A stretch of DNA of 64,000 nucleotides from the NCBI GenBank assembly GCA_024867545.1, contig JANFNE010000010.1, forward strand, positions 124,001-188,000. The letters are read 5' to 3'. Position numbers and translations under genes: made by a program. Source of the stretch: Phytopythium helicoides. Its lineage: Eukaryota > Oomycota > Peronosporomycetes > Pythiales > Pythiaceae. The notes under the pieces are model-generated. The model saw only the letters and a program-made list of their open reading frames with translations, was not told where the DNA came from and did no database searches. Each line of letters starts with the position of its first letter. Position 1 is the stretch's first letter. Of this stretch, positions 22,755 to 33,377 are shown one piece after another.

Positions 22755-23320
22755 AAGCAGAAGAAAATCGTGATGCTGACGAAGACTTTGAAATGCTTCA
22801 GGATCATGAGATCCACATACACGGAGAAACTCAGAATGTTGAGAAGCGAACTGTAGAGATTGACATAGAAACACAAAAACGTCGCCACAAGAAGCGAAAA
22901 CGCTCGAAAAGCCGAAGACTAGAAGATGACCACAAGCACGAAAGTGACAACATGCCGTCTTATCGCAGCGGAAAGCGCCGTTACGTTGGTGGATATCACC
23001 ACAGTGGTGATGATCCCGATGCCAACTTCATTCAGCCCGAAGACAATCCATCGGCGCTTCCTGAGGATGTTACTAGAGAGATTAAGATATTTGCTTGGCA
23101 GCAAATCGTGAAATAGACTTGCTCGAGGAGAAGTAGGGTGCATGGCCCTAAAAGGTGTGTTATTTCTTCGTAGGCATGCCTACAAATCTCTCCTGGAAGA
23201 AAATCTACCCTCTTCTTGGCTCACTGTGTTTTACCTATCTGCTCAGCGCCGACAAGGAAATTACACTATGTGCATTCATCCCAGACATTCATTGAGACTG
23301 ATTATGTCGTAACGTGCAGA
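22755..23320 (+). pseudogene. Fragmentary copy of gene G (internal deletions)
   Basis: 22832-23068 is almost base-for-base identical to 37405-37641 of gene G, covering its basic NLS-like stretch and YVGGYHHSGDDPD. The part just before (about 22760-22825) matches 37160-37215. The part just after (about 23085-23115) matches 38626-38656 (FAWQQIVK). About 23285-23320 resembles 40475-40510. Relative to gene G, roughly 180, 970 and more bases are missing between these blocks, and a stop follows at 23116. This is a remnant of a second copy of gene G. It lies in the position expected if a block containing an EH gene and G had been tandemly duplicated and then eroded. Confidence 0.85.
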
Positions 23321-23359
23321 CTGCTATGAGCTTGCTCAGAGTGGTGCATGCCCCCGTGT

Positions 23360-26300
23360 CTAAGCGTCGTTGGCGGGCGTGTCAATGGTGGCGAGCCAAC
23401 TCAGCAGAGCCTTGTTCACCTCCTCGGGCTGCTCCATCAGCACCCAGTGACCGGCCTCCTTCACGTACACCGTCTCGAGGTTCGGCATGAACTTGGCCAT
23501 CTCGGCACCCATCTCGGGCTTCAGTACCGGGTCGTCCGCAGCAGCGATAAACAGCGCACGGTGCGGAATGACGTCCGGCAGGTTAAGCTCCGTTTCGAAG
23601 TTGATCAGAGTTGTTCCATAAGTTCGGCACGCGCTTGTGAAGCCTGCCTTGGTGTACGTCTGGACGTAGTACTGCAGCTCTTCCTCGCTCAAGATGTCCG
23701 GCGAATCTGTGTACACGGGGTGCTCGAAGTCGGTGCCCGCCTTCGAGATCATCTCAGGTACAGGCAACGGATTTGGGTAGGACGCCCACTCGGTCGGTCG
23801 ACGGAAGAGTGCGTGGAAGATACGCTCGGGAGACTTGTCGAGCACCTTGCCGGCGTTTTCGGAGTCAGACAGCCACAGCTGATACTCGAACTGCGGTACA
23901 TGCTCGACTGTGACCTCGAGAGGAACATACTCCCGATTCGGCGGCAGGTATGGCGTGCAGACGCCGCAGGCGGCGATCACGCGCTCAGGGTGATAGAGGC
24001 ACATGCGCCAAACAAACTTTCCACCCCAGTCATGACCAAGGAACACAGCCTTCGGGATGTTGATCGCGTCTGCAATTGCCAACCACATCAGTAAGCCTAC
24101 TGGTCATCAACGTTGAAGTCAAAACCTCGAACACATACCGAGGAGAGCAGCGAGGTCGTCAGCGTTCTTCTTGGTGCCGTACGCTTCCAGGTTCTGCGGC
24201 GTTGAACTCTGGCCATAACCGCGCATGTCTGGAGAGCCCACGAGGATTAATTATGGCGGCTGTTGGAGCCACGCATTTAAGTAATGGAAGGTGACATGAT
24301 TCATACATGACTTGTCCATGATTTGAATATCTCTTTCGAAGTGGAAGGCGTGACATGAAAGATATACTTGTATCTTCTCCATCTGTAGCGGTGGTCATCG
24401 AGGACGAAGCATATGCTGCTTAACAACTTCGGATGTCACATCCGAAGTTGTTAAGCAGCAGGCCTCTTAAAAGTAGGCAGTGTGTTGAGAGAACAGCCAG
24501 AATGCCTATTCCTAGATCTCCAGAATGCCTAGTCGACGATCGAGCCAAATATAGCTTAGCTGGCGAAGCATCATAAATTTACGAAGAAAGCACTCGAGCG
24601 TACTCTTCCAGATACAGCATCCATGATTCCCAGTCGTTGTGCCACTTAAGAGGAGGCGTCACCTTGACGTCCACTCGTGGTAGACTTGATACCGCGACGT
24701 CCTCTTCGCTAGCTTCCTTCTGCTCTGCATTTGCTTCTTCTTGCTCGCTCCCGCTATCTTCCTCTTGCTCGCTTCCGCTAACTTCCTCTTGCTCGCTCCC
24801 GCTAGCTTCCTCATGCTCGCTCCCGCTAGCTTCCTCATGCTCGCTCCCGCTGGCTTCATCATCGTACATTGTATCGTCGTGAGGGCTTGAGTCAAAAAGC
24901 TTGACCGCGGGTGTCTGCAGCGTGTTCCGCTGCCGCGCGTTCTGCTGCTGGCGCGACGGTGTCGGTTGGGGGGGCTCCGGCGCATGGGGCAGGGGAGGAA
25001 GACGGTTTCGGCGCTTTAGTGCGAGCGGGCGCGTGGGTCAGACAGCAAGTGAAAACGGTTTCGGCGCTTCAGTGCGAGCGAGACAGCAGATGATTGTAGC
25101 ACGTGGTTGATGTTTTGGTCACATTTGGCGAACAAAAACTTTTTTGGTTTATTTCAAAATCATGGTAAAATCATGGATGAAATCATGCATGCATCCATGA
25201 TTTTACCATGATTTTGAAATAAACCAAAAAAGTTTTTGTTCGCCAAATGTGACCAAAACATCAACCACGTGCTACAATCATCTGCTGTCTCGCTCGCACT
25301 GAAGCGCCGAAACCGTTTTCACTTGCTGTCTGACCCACGCGCCCGCTCGCACTAAAGCGCCGAAACCGTCTTCCTCCCCTGCCCCATGCGCCGGAGCCCC
25401 CCCAACCGACACCGTCGCGCCAGCAGCAGAACGCGCGGCAGCGGAACACGCTGCAGACACCCGCGGTCAAGCTTTTTGACTCAAGCCCTCACGACGATAC
25501 AATGTACGATGATGAAGCCAGCGGGAGCGAGCATGAGGAAGCTAGCGGGAGCGAGCATGAGGAAGCTAGCGGGAGCGAGCAAGAGGAAGTTAGCGGAAGC
25601 GAGCAAGAGGAAGATAGCGGGAGCGAGCAAGAAGAAGCAAATGCAGAGCAGAAGGAAGCTAGCGAAGAGGACGTCGCGGTATCAAGTCTACCACGAGTGG
25701 ACGTCAAGGTGACGCCTCCTCTTAAGTGGCACAACGACTGGGAATCATGGATGCTGTATCTGGAAGAGTACGCTCGAGGGACCATGCAATTGCTCGTCGT
25801 GCGTGAGTCATTCAGTGCATCTGAGCGGAACAAGAGAATTATGAATACGAAGGCTGGTCGGCTTGGGGAAATTGGCCTGTTTCCTGGCAGCATGGGGATG
25901 TATCGGCGTGTTTATATTTGTACACACGGATGGCCTCCTAGGAAGAAGCGACCAGGAGCGTCTTCGTCCAAGGGAAAGGTGCTTGGAAAGCGTCCACATA
26001 AACAGCGTCCTACCCAACACGTGCGCTACACTGGCTGCGAGGTGCGATTTGTTGTGCAGTGGCAGCAAACCCAGTCAGGATGGAAGCTCGAGGTGAAAAA
26101 TGGCCGCTACACACATAATCACCCAGTGACGGCAGAAGTTTATGCCACTTACCCGAGCGCTCGGGGCGTTAAAGATCCTGTCGTGGGAGCCTGCGTGGAA
26201 GGAATGATTTCTGTCGGCGCAAAGCGCTCGAAAATCTATGATTACTTGCTGGACAAGAAGCAGAACGTTACGCAAGGCGATGTTGACAAACTTTTGCGCG

Positions 26301-29300
26301 CGCGTACAAGTGCGGTTTCAACCATCAGCGACAGTGATGCGACCGCGGCTGAGGTCGCTAGATTCAACGCGGCCGACGAAAGGAATGTATCGACGGTTAG
26401 CTTGAATGAGCATGATGAAGTCGGTGCTATTTCGTTGTCGACAGCGCATATGCGCAGCATGTTCAGTAAATTTTCAGAGCTTGTAATGATCGACAGCAGC
26501 CACAAGACAAATCGGTTCGTAGCCCATTGTATCACGTATACTGTCCGTGATTTTCCCATGACTCATCCATGATTTTTGTTTTGATCCTCGCAGACACAAT
26601 TACCAACTTCTCGCATTCATGGTAATGAACGAGTTCGGAGAAGGAGCTGTCGTTCAGCACTCTCTTCTCGAATCCAACGGAGATTGGCACATGGGTAGAG
26701 CCCTCGATCATTTTAAACGCGCTAATCCTGATGGATTGAAGCTGTTGCGGGTAATAATTGTTGATAAAGATCTCAACGAGATCCGTGTACTGCAGAACGA
26801 ATTCCCAGAAGCTCGCGTTCTTATATGCCACTTCCATGTGATTAAGTGGCTGAAAGAGAAGAAGTCAAAGCCTGAATTCGGCAAGCTGTCTGCGTCCGAC
26901 GGGTTGCAAATTGACAGCGCAATCCACTGCATGGTGTATGCAGCCAGCGAGGAAGAATACGACAAGCACCACGCTGCTCTGAAGGATATATGCGCTCGGG
27001 CTGGTCACGACAGCTTCTTCGAATACTTTGAAGACAATTGGCACGCAAGCAAGGAGATGTGGGTCATGTACCAACGCGCCAAACTCCAGCACTACAAGAA
27101 CCACACCAACAATAGACTCGAGAGTTTTTTTGGGAAGATGAAGAAGAATGTTGACGGAAACAAGTCGATGTCTGAGTGCATTCGTGAGTTGTGCTTGCAC
27201 GACAGGCGAAAGCAGAATGATTACCAGTACCGGCACGTTCGCGTTGGCCATTTCACACATGCTGGGTACGATGACGAGATGAGTTTCGTTCTGCACACCA
27301 CCACGCCTTTTGCTGCAGAGCGATTACAGCCTGAGTATGCGGCTGGACTTGCGAAAGCGGATGGAGCGTACGCTTTCGATACGATAACCGGGAGTGACAG
27401 CATGATTCTTGTGAAAGGAGGCCGCCACGACCATCAACTTTCAATCGAAGACTGGCGCTGCGACTGCAAATTCGCGCTCTCGATGCGTCTGCCGTGCCGC
27501 CATGCGATCGCGTATCGCAAATACATCCAGATCAAAGGCCCGGTGATCCCAATGGCGCGTATCGACGAACGGTGCGTTACTAATCCTGTTGCATGTGCAT
27601 TGGTGATTTGCACTCCATGATCCATACATGATTTCACCATGACTCATCCATGATTTTGCAGGTGGATGAGCAAATCAGTCCCTTTACGTGCTGTAGAGCG
27701 CTTTGAGTTGCAACTGTTTGACATGGACGAGTCTTCCCGCTCCAGAAAAAAGCTGCTTGGCCGCACCGAACGGTACAGAGAGGCAGTTAATGCGACGCAA
27801 CTCTTGTCGAGTGAGATTGCAGACATCTCCGACCCGGACGAGTTCCATAGAGCATTGAAGTGGGTGCGCGATCAGTGGAGGGCGTTCAAGAGTGGGAACA
27901 TGTCTGCGTCTAGCGAATCGGGTGCCGGTCTTGGTGGAGGAAATAAACCAGCAAAATATGAGTGCTCAGTGGCAAGCAAGAGCTCATCGATCAATTCTCT
28001 CAACGCAGTTAAAGTGAAGCGATCGTCTCCAGAACAGAACGTGTGTGAACACGAGGACAATGGATCGGACGCCAGAAGCGCAGCTATTTCGTCGCCAGTC
28101 AAGTTCAAGCTCAGCGAAAAAGCGTCACGCCCAGGACGCCCCAAGAAAGATATGAAGTTGGCTACGGTGAATGAGCGGGCGAGCCGCAAGTGGTATGCGG
28201 CCACTGAGCAAGCGAAGGAAAGAGCTGGCTACCGCTGCCTACGCGAGCTAATTGACGCCCTTGACCGTCAGCAACCAAGTTTGAGCGAGACAACAGAGCG
28301 TCTAGCAGGCGTGATTGTCAAGCATCCTGAACATGCAAAGAAAAAAGTGACGTACAGAAAATCAAAGAATCCGGTGCTCGTCACGGATGCCTTTTACCTG
28401 CTTCCTCCAGCCCTTCTCGAGGAATGCATAGCAGTACTTCCTCTCGCAAACAGTGAGCACGACGCAATTGCACTCCACATTGAAGAAAAGAAGCGCTCGG
28501 TTGATGATCCTGTTGAGTTCGTCCAGATAGCCGACGTGGGACAGTATTCTAGGAGTCAAATCGAGACCTTTCGACGAGTCGAAAATCTTAAGAATAGCAT
28601 TGAGTTAGGGAAGGCTTTGCACAAGTGGCTCCTGCACGAGGTTTTAGGGGCAGTTGACGCCTCAATGCAGCAAGAAGTACGTGACATTGCAGACCGAGTG
28701 ATGCGGACTTACCCCTATGCTCGTATTCCTGGCCTTGACGCAGTACCAGACCACGATTTTTCGATATTATATCGAGCTGCCCCTCCAGTGTGGCTAAGTG
28801 ACTCATGCATTCGTGCCCTTTGTACAAGACTCGAGTCTGACTTTCCTACAGCAAAATACGGGGGCATCCAGAACGCAATCATGCAAGCTACTCGAACTCG
28901 CAGTCGTAAACTGCAGATTATGGATGAGTGCATCGCAAACAAAGTTACTGTTGCCTTCTCCAATGAGAATGTTGACACAGTGATGATCCCAGTGAATTTC
29001 AATGGGATCCATTGGTGTGCAATTGTCGTCAAGAAAAATTCCCAGCGTATATACTACTACGACTCATGCCTCAAAAAGTGCTTTACTGATCCTCTCAACA
29101 CGTTATCGGTGAGCCTTCAGCGTGAATACCTGAAGGAGTATGAAATTGTCCAGCTCAACACCCCGTTCCAGAAAGATGAGCATAGCTGTGGGGTATTTGT
29201 CTGCTGGGTTTTCATCCGCAACGTGATCAGTGGAGCTTCGAGCGTGTTTACGAAAGGCCTGTTGACTGCACGTCGTTTTGAACTGTTCTACTATGTTCTA

Positions 29301-32300
29301 ACAGGCCGCCATGACGTACTCCTCGCGCGTCAGAAGGCTGTGATGCGTGCACCTTTGAGTGATGAGACTCCCACAGCTCACGTCCATGGCGCAGACTCAA
29401 GCAAGGACCCTTCAATTTGTGCTGAGAAGCTCAACGACGGTGGAGCAGAGCCTAGTGCCAGCATCAGTACGCTTGCATGGCAGAACAACATGGGTGATGC
29501 TAATGAGGGAAAAACCGAAGACGATGACGTCCCGCAGACGCAGTTGTCGAGTCCTCCTACAGGACTTGAGGCGTTTGAATCACTGTAGGTGGTTGAATAC
29601 ACGGCGTTGCAGTCTCAACAATCTATTGTGTCAAAATCGTTTAGTGCTGTGAATCATGAAACAATACTGGACAAAACATGGATGCACATGCTTGCAAACA
29701 TGCACAAGAGACATCACTTTGGTCTTCGACGGCCACATCCCGGATGTGGCCTCTTAAAGTGAGGCAATATTGCCACTATGCCTACTTTGACACCAAAGAG
29801 GTAGGCTGTCAGACAGGAAATTAGGCACTCCTCAATCAACTGTATGGAAACGGAGGTGAGATTAGAATGAGGAATTAGTCTTTACTACGGACGGAGCAAC
29901 TCAAGTGGTCTGTGTTGCAGCGATTTCGTCAGCCAGAGCTATCAGATCGAAGTACTGCTTCGCTTGCAGCTGACCCACTATCGCGTAGTTGCTGAGTGAT
30001 GCGCGCTGTGCTGACTTAATCTGCTTTAGAATATTAAACTCCCCTTCTACGGTATGTGTGCCGGGAGCTATTGATGCGATTCCAGCTAGAAATTAAGTGA
30101 GGTGCTTCAGCTGGCGTTCGCTGTCTATCATATTCCACATCTCACCGAATGGCAGCATTGTAGCCGCGTCAACGCGGCGCTTGAAGACTGTGGCATGCTG
30201 GTACCTTGCTGTAAGACTTGCTCTCTCTTTCCAAATGTCGTTCATCACATGACTCCCATACTGCTCAGTTAGCTGCGTTTCATGGCGTTGAATGAGATCC
30301 CTAAACGTTGTGTCAGCGCATTCCATGACTTGTATCGGTGTATCTGGGCAGTGTTCAATTGACTCATTGCCAACTTCGATTCGAATCTTTTTCACGTTTT
30401 CAACAAAACCCGATATTGCTGCGGCTAGTCCCGTGACTACTCGCTCCTGCTCAGAATGATCTAGTCCATCAAAAAGCCCAACAGAATAGAATGATGCGGA
30501 GCTCAATACCATGGTAATTTTTTCATTGCTCACTGGTCGGTCTGCGCACGCTATTTCGTCAATGGGTGATTGTGCTGTACTACATCTTTTTGAAGCAATG
30601 ACGAACCATCTCGGCAAAATCAGCAATCACGAATAACGTCAGCCACCATGAGTCACTCGACGGCTCACGTTGCTTTTCGATTTGTAAGCGACGCAACTCG
30701 TTGTAATGTGTACTAAGAAAATGACATGAGTCATAAATCGACTCCCACCGAGTAGTAGAGTACGTGGGACAGTTTCCGACAATCGCCCTGACAGATTCAA
30801 ATGCTCTAGTAAACGATATTTCTGCGCCCAAACGAGAGCGAAAGTTCAACAGTAGGTCGAGATCATCCAGGAAAGAACCGACAGCGAGATTTAGTTGGTG
30901 GCTTCCACACCAGCGAATGGCAATGCCAGTACCTCCGACACTCTCGCTTGCCCGTCGAAGCCGCATGGCAAATCCCTGACGGCAACCGAGCATTGTTGCC
31001 GCACCGTCACTGGTTACTCCAATAAGCTTTCGGAGGAGCGCGTCTCCGCCTACACTTTCGATCACGTCGAGTACCAAATCCGCATAGCTTGATGCTGTGT
31101 GACTGAGCCGGCCCATAGGTATAGCGACAAGATGCATATTGTAGATGCAGTTATTGACCTCAAAAGATACTCGAACATCGAGGTATCCAACAGCACGGTG
31201 CGTAGCCCCATCTACAATAATAGAAAATGCCCACACACTACTAAGTATCTTCCGTACTGCCATTAGGTTGATAGCCACGATGTATCGGACGTATCTGCCG
31301 ATCAATTGCTCGCTTGGAGCACCGAGTTTCATTGAACCAATTACTTCTCCAAAGATGATAAACAATTGGCGAATAGCTCGAAAGCTGGTAGACGTATTGA
31401 TGCATCGTATGGTGGTTTCAAATTGTGGTTTGTCAGTGATTGTGAGTGAATAACTTCCATCTTCAAGCTCAATGAAGTCGTCAGATAAGCACACTTGTCC
31501 AATGTCAGCATCTAGTTCAACAAAATCAGAAGCACTATCGTGCATGCTGTTGACACTAGAGAACAATCTTTGGATAATGGACATGACACTGCGAGCCACA
31601 CCAAATTCAACAGTGTTGTCATGCCATGAGAGTAACATACAGTGAGGTGGCTTGCGAAAAAAAGTAACTCGACGTTCGTCTTCAGGTGATAGCGCAGAGT
31701 ACGTCGCCCATCTGAGTGGATGCTGAGACGTAAGATGCCTATCAATGTTGTCTTTTCGAAACGAACGAAACACCTTAATATTGTTGAACTTTTTGCGAGG
31801 GCGTTGATTGAGAAGCGATTGAAACGGAGTCGGTTCAGACGCAGAATCATCTTCACGCCCAAATGCCTTGCAGAATTTGCACCACGCTTCCACGACAGGT
31901 CCACCCGCGCGCAGCCGAACAGGCCGCAGACTGAGCTCTTGCTCGTACTTCGGGATCCACTGCTGCCGTACATCTTGCTTCTTTAGCTGCTGCTGTACCA
32001 GGACAGCATTAACCGACCGCTTTGGGGAACTAGGGCTTTGACCTAAAGACTTGGAGCGCCGAGAAGCAGCAATAGATTGCTTTGCTTTTGCCATGCCGAG
32101 GCAAGATCTCGAATGAACATTCACACTGCTTTGAAAACGACCTTTGCACAAACAAAAGATCGCATCCAGTGCTTTCTTCGTAAATTTATGATGCTTCGCC
32201 AGCTAAGCTATATTTGGCTCGATCGTCGACTAGGCATTCTGGAGATCTAGGAATAGGCATTCTGGCTGTTCTCTCAACACACTGCCTACTTTTAAGAGGC

Positions 32301-32825
32301 CTGCTGCTTAACAACTTCGGATGTGACATCCGAAGTTGTTAAGCAGCATATGCTTCGTCCTCGATGACCACCGCTACAGATGGAGAAGATACAAGTATAT
32401 CTTTCATGTCACGCCTTCCACTTCGAAAGAGATATTCAAATCATGGACAAGTCATGTATGAATCATGTCACCTTCCATTACTTAAATGCGTGGCTCCAAC
32501 AGCCGCCATTAATTATGACTCTGGAATGCCCTCGTTTCTGCTCGCTTACCCGGAACGATCAGGCGGTACTTGGGACTCAGCGCACGAATCTGGTGCTGTT
32601 GCATGTGCAGGGTAAAAGGGGTTTGATGGTAGCCTAGACAACGAGCAAAGTGCATTTGCCACAGTGTCTTACGCGCCAGCCGAACCAGAAGTCGGGCCAA
32701 CCATGGACCATGACGACCGGAAGACCATCGCTCGGACCAGCCTCCACATAATGGAGCTGCACGCCGTCCGTGACGGTAGCGAACTTGTGCTGCCACTCGG
32801 GGTCGAAGAGCGTCGACTTGGCCAT
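23360..32825 (-). CDS. Epoxide hydrolase-like EH2, second intron occupied by an 8.25-kb transposon
   Basis: Four exons on the minus strand: 32825-32673, 32595-32550, then after the transposon 24228-24139 and 24069-23360. Exon lengths (153, 46, 90, 710) equal those of EH1, and all coding features are intact (HGWPDFWFGWR, GHDWGG, ADDPVL, AGHWVL). Without the insert, intron 2 would be about 59 bp. Its donor (GTAAGCG) and acceptor (CTCTCCAG) survive, so correct splicing across an ~8.3-kb intron is possible in principle. Expression may still be lost through premature polyadenylation or silencing. The transposase is antisense to EH2. Close relative of EH1, differing by scattered substitutions. Confidence 0.88.
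24246..24254. repeat. Left target-site duplication of the MULE
   Basis: ATTAATTAT immediately outside the left TIR; the same nine bases follow the right TIR at 32508-32516. Removing the element and one copy restores a normal-length EH2 intron. Confidence 0.93.
24255..24594 (+). repeat. Left terminal inverted repeat of the MULE (340 bp)
   Basis: Begins GGCGGCTGTTGGAGCC and is the reverse complement of 32168-32507 with no length difference; I found no mismatch in the parts compared. It contains a 23-bp-arm hairpin (24414-24460) and several CCATGA-type motifs. The inner boundary is sharp: after AAGCACT the two ends diverge. Confidence 0.92.
24414..24460. repeat. 23-bp-arm palindrome within the left TIR
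   Basis: Arms 24414-24436 and 24438-24460 are perfect reverse complements around a single C. The mirror copy is at 32302-32348. It could be a transposase-binding dyad or a cruciform/hairpin former. Confidence 0.85.
24593..25778. repeat. Large palindrome duplicating the transposase 5' end
   Basis: Left arm 24593-25178 and right arm 25193-25778 (586 bp each) are reverse complements with a 14-nt centre (25179-25192). Wherever I compared them they are identical. The right arm contains the upstream region and first 92 codons of the transposase; the left arm is a head-to-head copy. At the outer edge, just after CGCTCGAG, the left arm runs straight into the left TIR while the right arm continues into the gene. 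A transcript entering from the left TIR would fold into a 586-bp stem. Confidence 0.93.
25502..29588 (+). CDS. MULE transposase fused to a Ulp1 (C48) cysteine protease, 1305 aa
   Basis: Exons 25502-26514, 26594-27571 and 27662-29588 (3,918 coding bases, all in frame). The N-terminus is a repeated acidic GSEHEEAS stretch (residues 4-55). A WRKY/GCM1-FAR1-like zinc finger follows, ending in THNHPV near residue 205. The MULE DDE domain has D332 (MIDSSHKTN), D395 (VIIVDKD) and E514 (NNRLESFFG). The SWIM zinc finger is C627-x-C-x9-C639-x-H641. An AT-hook-like RPGRPKK lies near 820. The Ulp1 protease domain has catalytic H1114 (GIHW), D1131 (YYYD), Q1167 (PFQKDEHSCG) and C1173. All catalytic residues are present, so both the transposase and protease may be active. 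Such proteases cleave SUMO-like tags; their role in transposition is unknown. The two introns share a 20-bp motif before their acceptors. Confidence 0.92.
29589..29900. other. Spacer inside the MULE with TIR-like hairpin remnant
   Basis: No gene. About 29730-29752 contains an inverted repeat (GGCCACATCC with its complement) directly followed by GGCCTCTTAAAGT. This resembles the GGCCTCTTAAAAGTAGGC next to the TIR hairpin. It may be a decayed internal copy of TIR sequence, but the similarity is short. Confidence 0.4.
29901..32094 (-). pseudogene. hAT-like transposase inside the MULE (one frameshift, one stop)
   Basis: Start at 32094 (MAKAKQSIAASRR); an upstream in-frame ATG is at 32151. Residues ~45-115 hold a BED-type zinc finger (CKFCKAFGRE to DRHLTSQH). 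An RNase-H-like core follows, with VDGATHRAVG, GVTSDGAATMLG and RWCGSHQLNLAVG. The C-terminal part, VEGEFNILK to LSNYAIVGQL, resembles the hAT dimerisation region. The frame shifts at about 30584-30590 within an A run, and an in-frame TAA lies at 30093-30095; the frame then stays open to 29901. I found no TIR or 8-bp duplication of its own, so it may be a passenger gene of the MULE, not a separately inserted element. As printed it cannot make a full transposase. Confidence 0.75.
32168..32507 (-). repeat. Right terminal inverted repeat of the MULE (340 bp)
   Basis: Reverse complement of 24255-24594. It lies directly upstream of the minus-strand hAT-like gene, so the TIR is a likely promoter for it, as TIRs are for Mutator genes. 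Confidence 0.92.
32508..32516. repeat. Right target-site duplication of the MULE
   Basis: ATTAATTAT immediately outside the right TIR, identical to 24246-24254. Confidence 0.93.
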
Positions 32826-33377
32826 GGTGTCTTCACTCGTCACTTGGTTTGTACTCGGAAGATTTTAGAATGGACGCAGCCGGTCTGCACAGAGATTCGC
32901 TCCGAGTTGACATCACTCATATAAGCAGCGACTTCCAATCGTTGCAGCTGGTGCATGCTGGAAAACAAAGGATCCCAATCGCATGAGCACTATCCTGGGA
33001 AAAACAGTCGAGTCGACACTCACATCATTGAAGAGATGCACGGACATTTTTGTCGTTTCGCACCACCACGCAGCGTCAACGAAATCCTGTTGACGCGTAA
33101 ATCTACCTGTCTTGACAACGACAACACTAGTGCTGCTCTTGTTGACTCACGCTATCCATGATTTTCAGCCCCACTGCACGTGACCCAATCCATGCAAAGG
33201 TATCTAGAATGCGGTACTGCTGGTTGAAGAGCTGCGGGTTGGCGCGCTATCATGGCTACAGATCACGCCGTCATCTGCAGTTGTGATGACGATGAACAGG
33301 AGATATCCCGCTACTGTATTTGTCAGCACAAGGACCATGCATTGCAGTGTCTCAACGATTCCTCAAGCTGACTCATC
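32826..33377. other. EH2 5' flank and EH2-EH3 intergenic region
   Basis: No gene. The first ~210 bp are homologous to the EH1 5' flank; the remainder shows nothing recognisable and should contain the EH3 3' end. Confidence 0.45.

Larger units (their letters stand above)
24255..32507 (+). mobile_element. Mutator-like DNA transposon (MULE) with Ulp1-fused transposase
   Basis: 8,253 bp bounded by 340-bp terminal inverted repeats and flanked by a 9-bp direct duplication, the hallmark size for Mutator/MULE insertion. It carries one plus-strand transposase gene (25502-29588), a degenerate minus-strand hAT-like transposase (29901-32094) and a large palindrome at its left end. It sits in intron 2 of EH2. 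The near identity of the TIRs and the exact target duplication argue that the insertion is recent. Plant MULEs that carry Ulp1-like proteases are a known parallel. Confidence 0.93.

Noticed and set aside
24579..24869. Minus-strand frame encoding the acidic transposase N-terminus
   Set aside because: It is the left arm of the palindrome; it ends at the TIR and encodes no functional domain, so it is not listed as a gene.
29720..29800. Possible internal TIR marking a second nested element end
   Set aside because: Only about 12-18 bases and a short hairpin resemble the TIR; no matching partner or target duplication found.
24255..32507. LTR retrotransposon interpretation of the 8.25-kb insert
   Set aside because: The terminal repeats are inverted, the duplication is 9 bp, and the protein is a DDE MULE transposase; no gag or pol.
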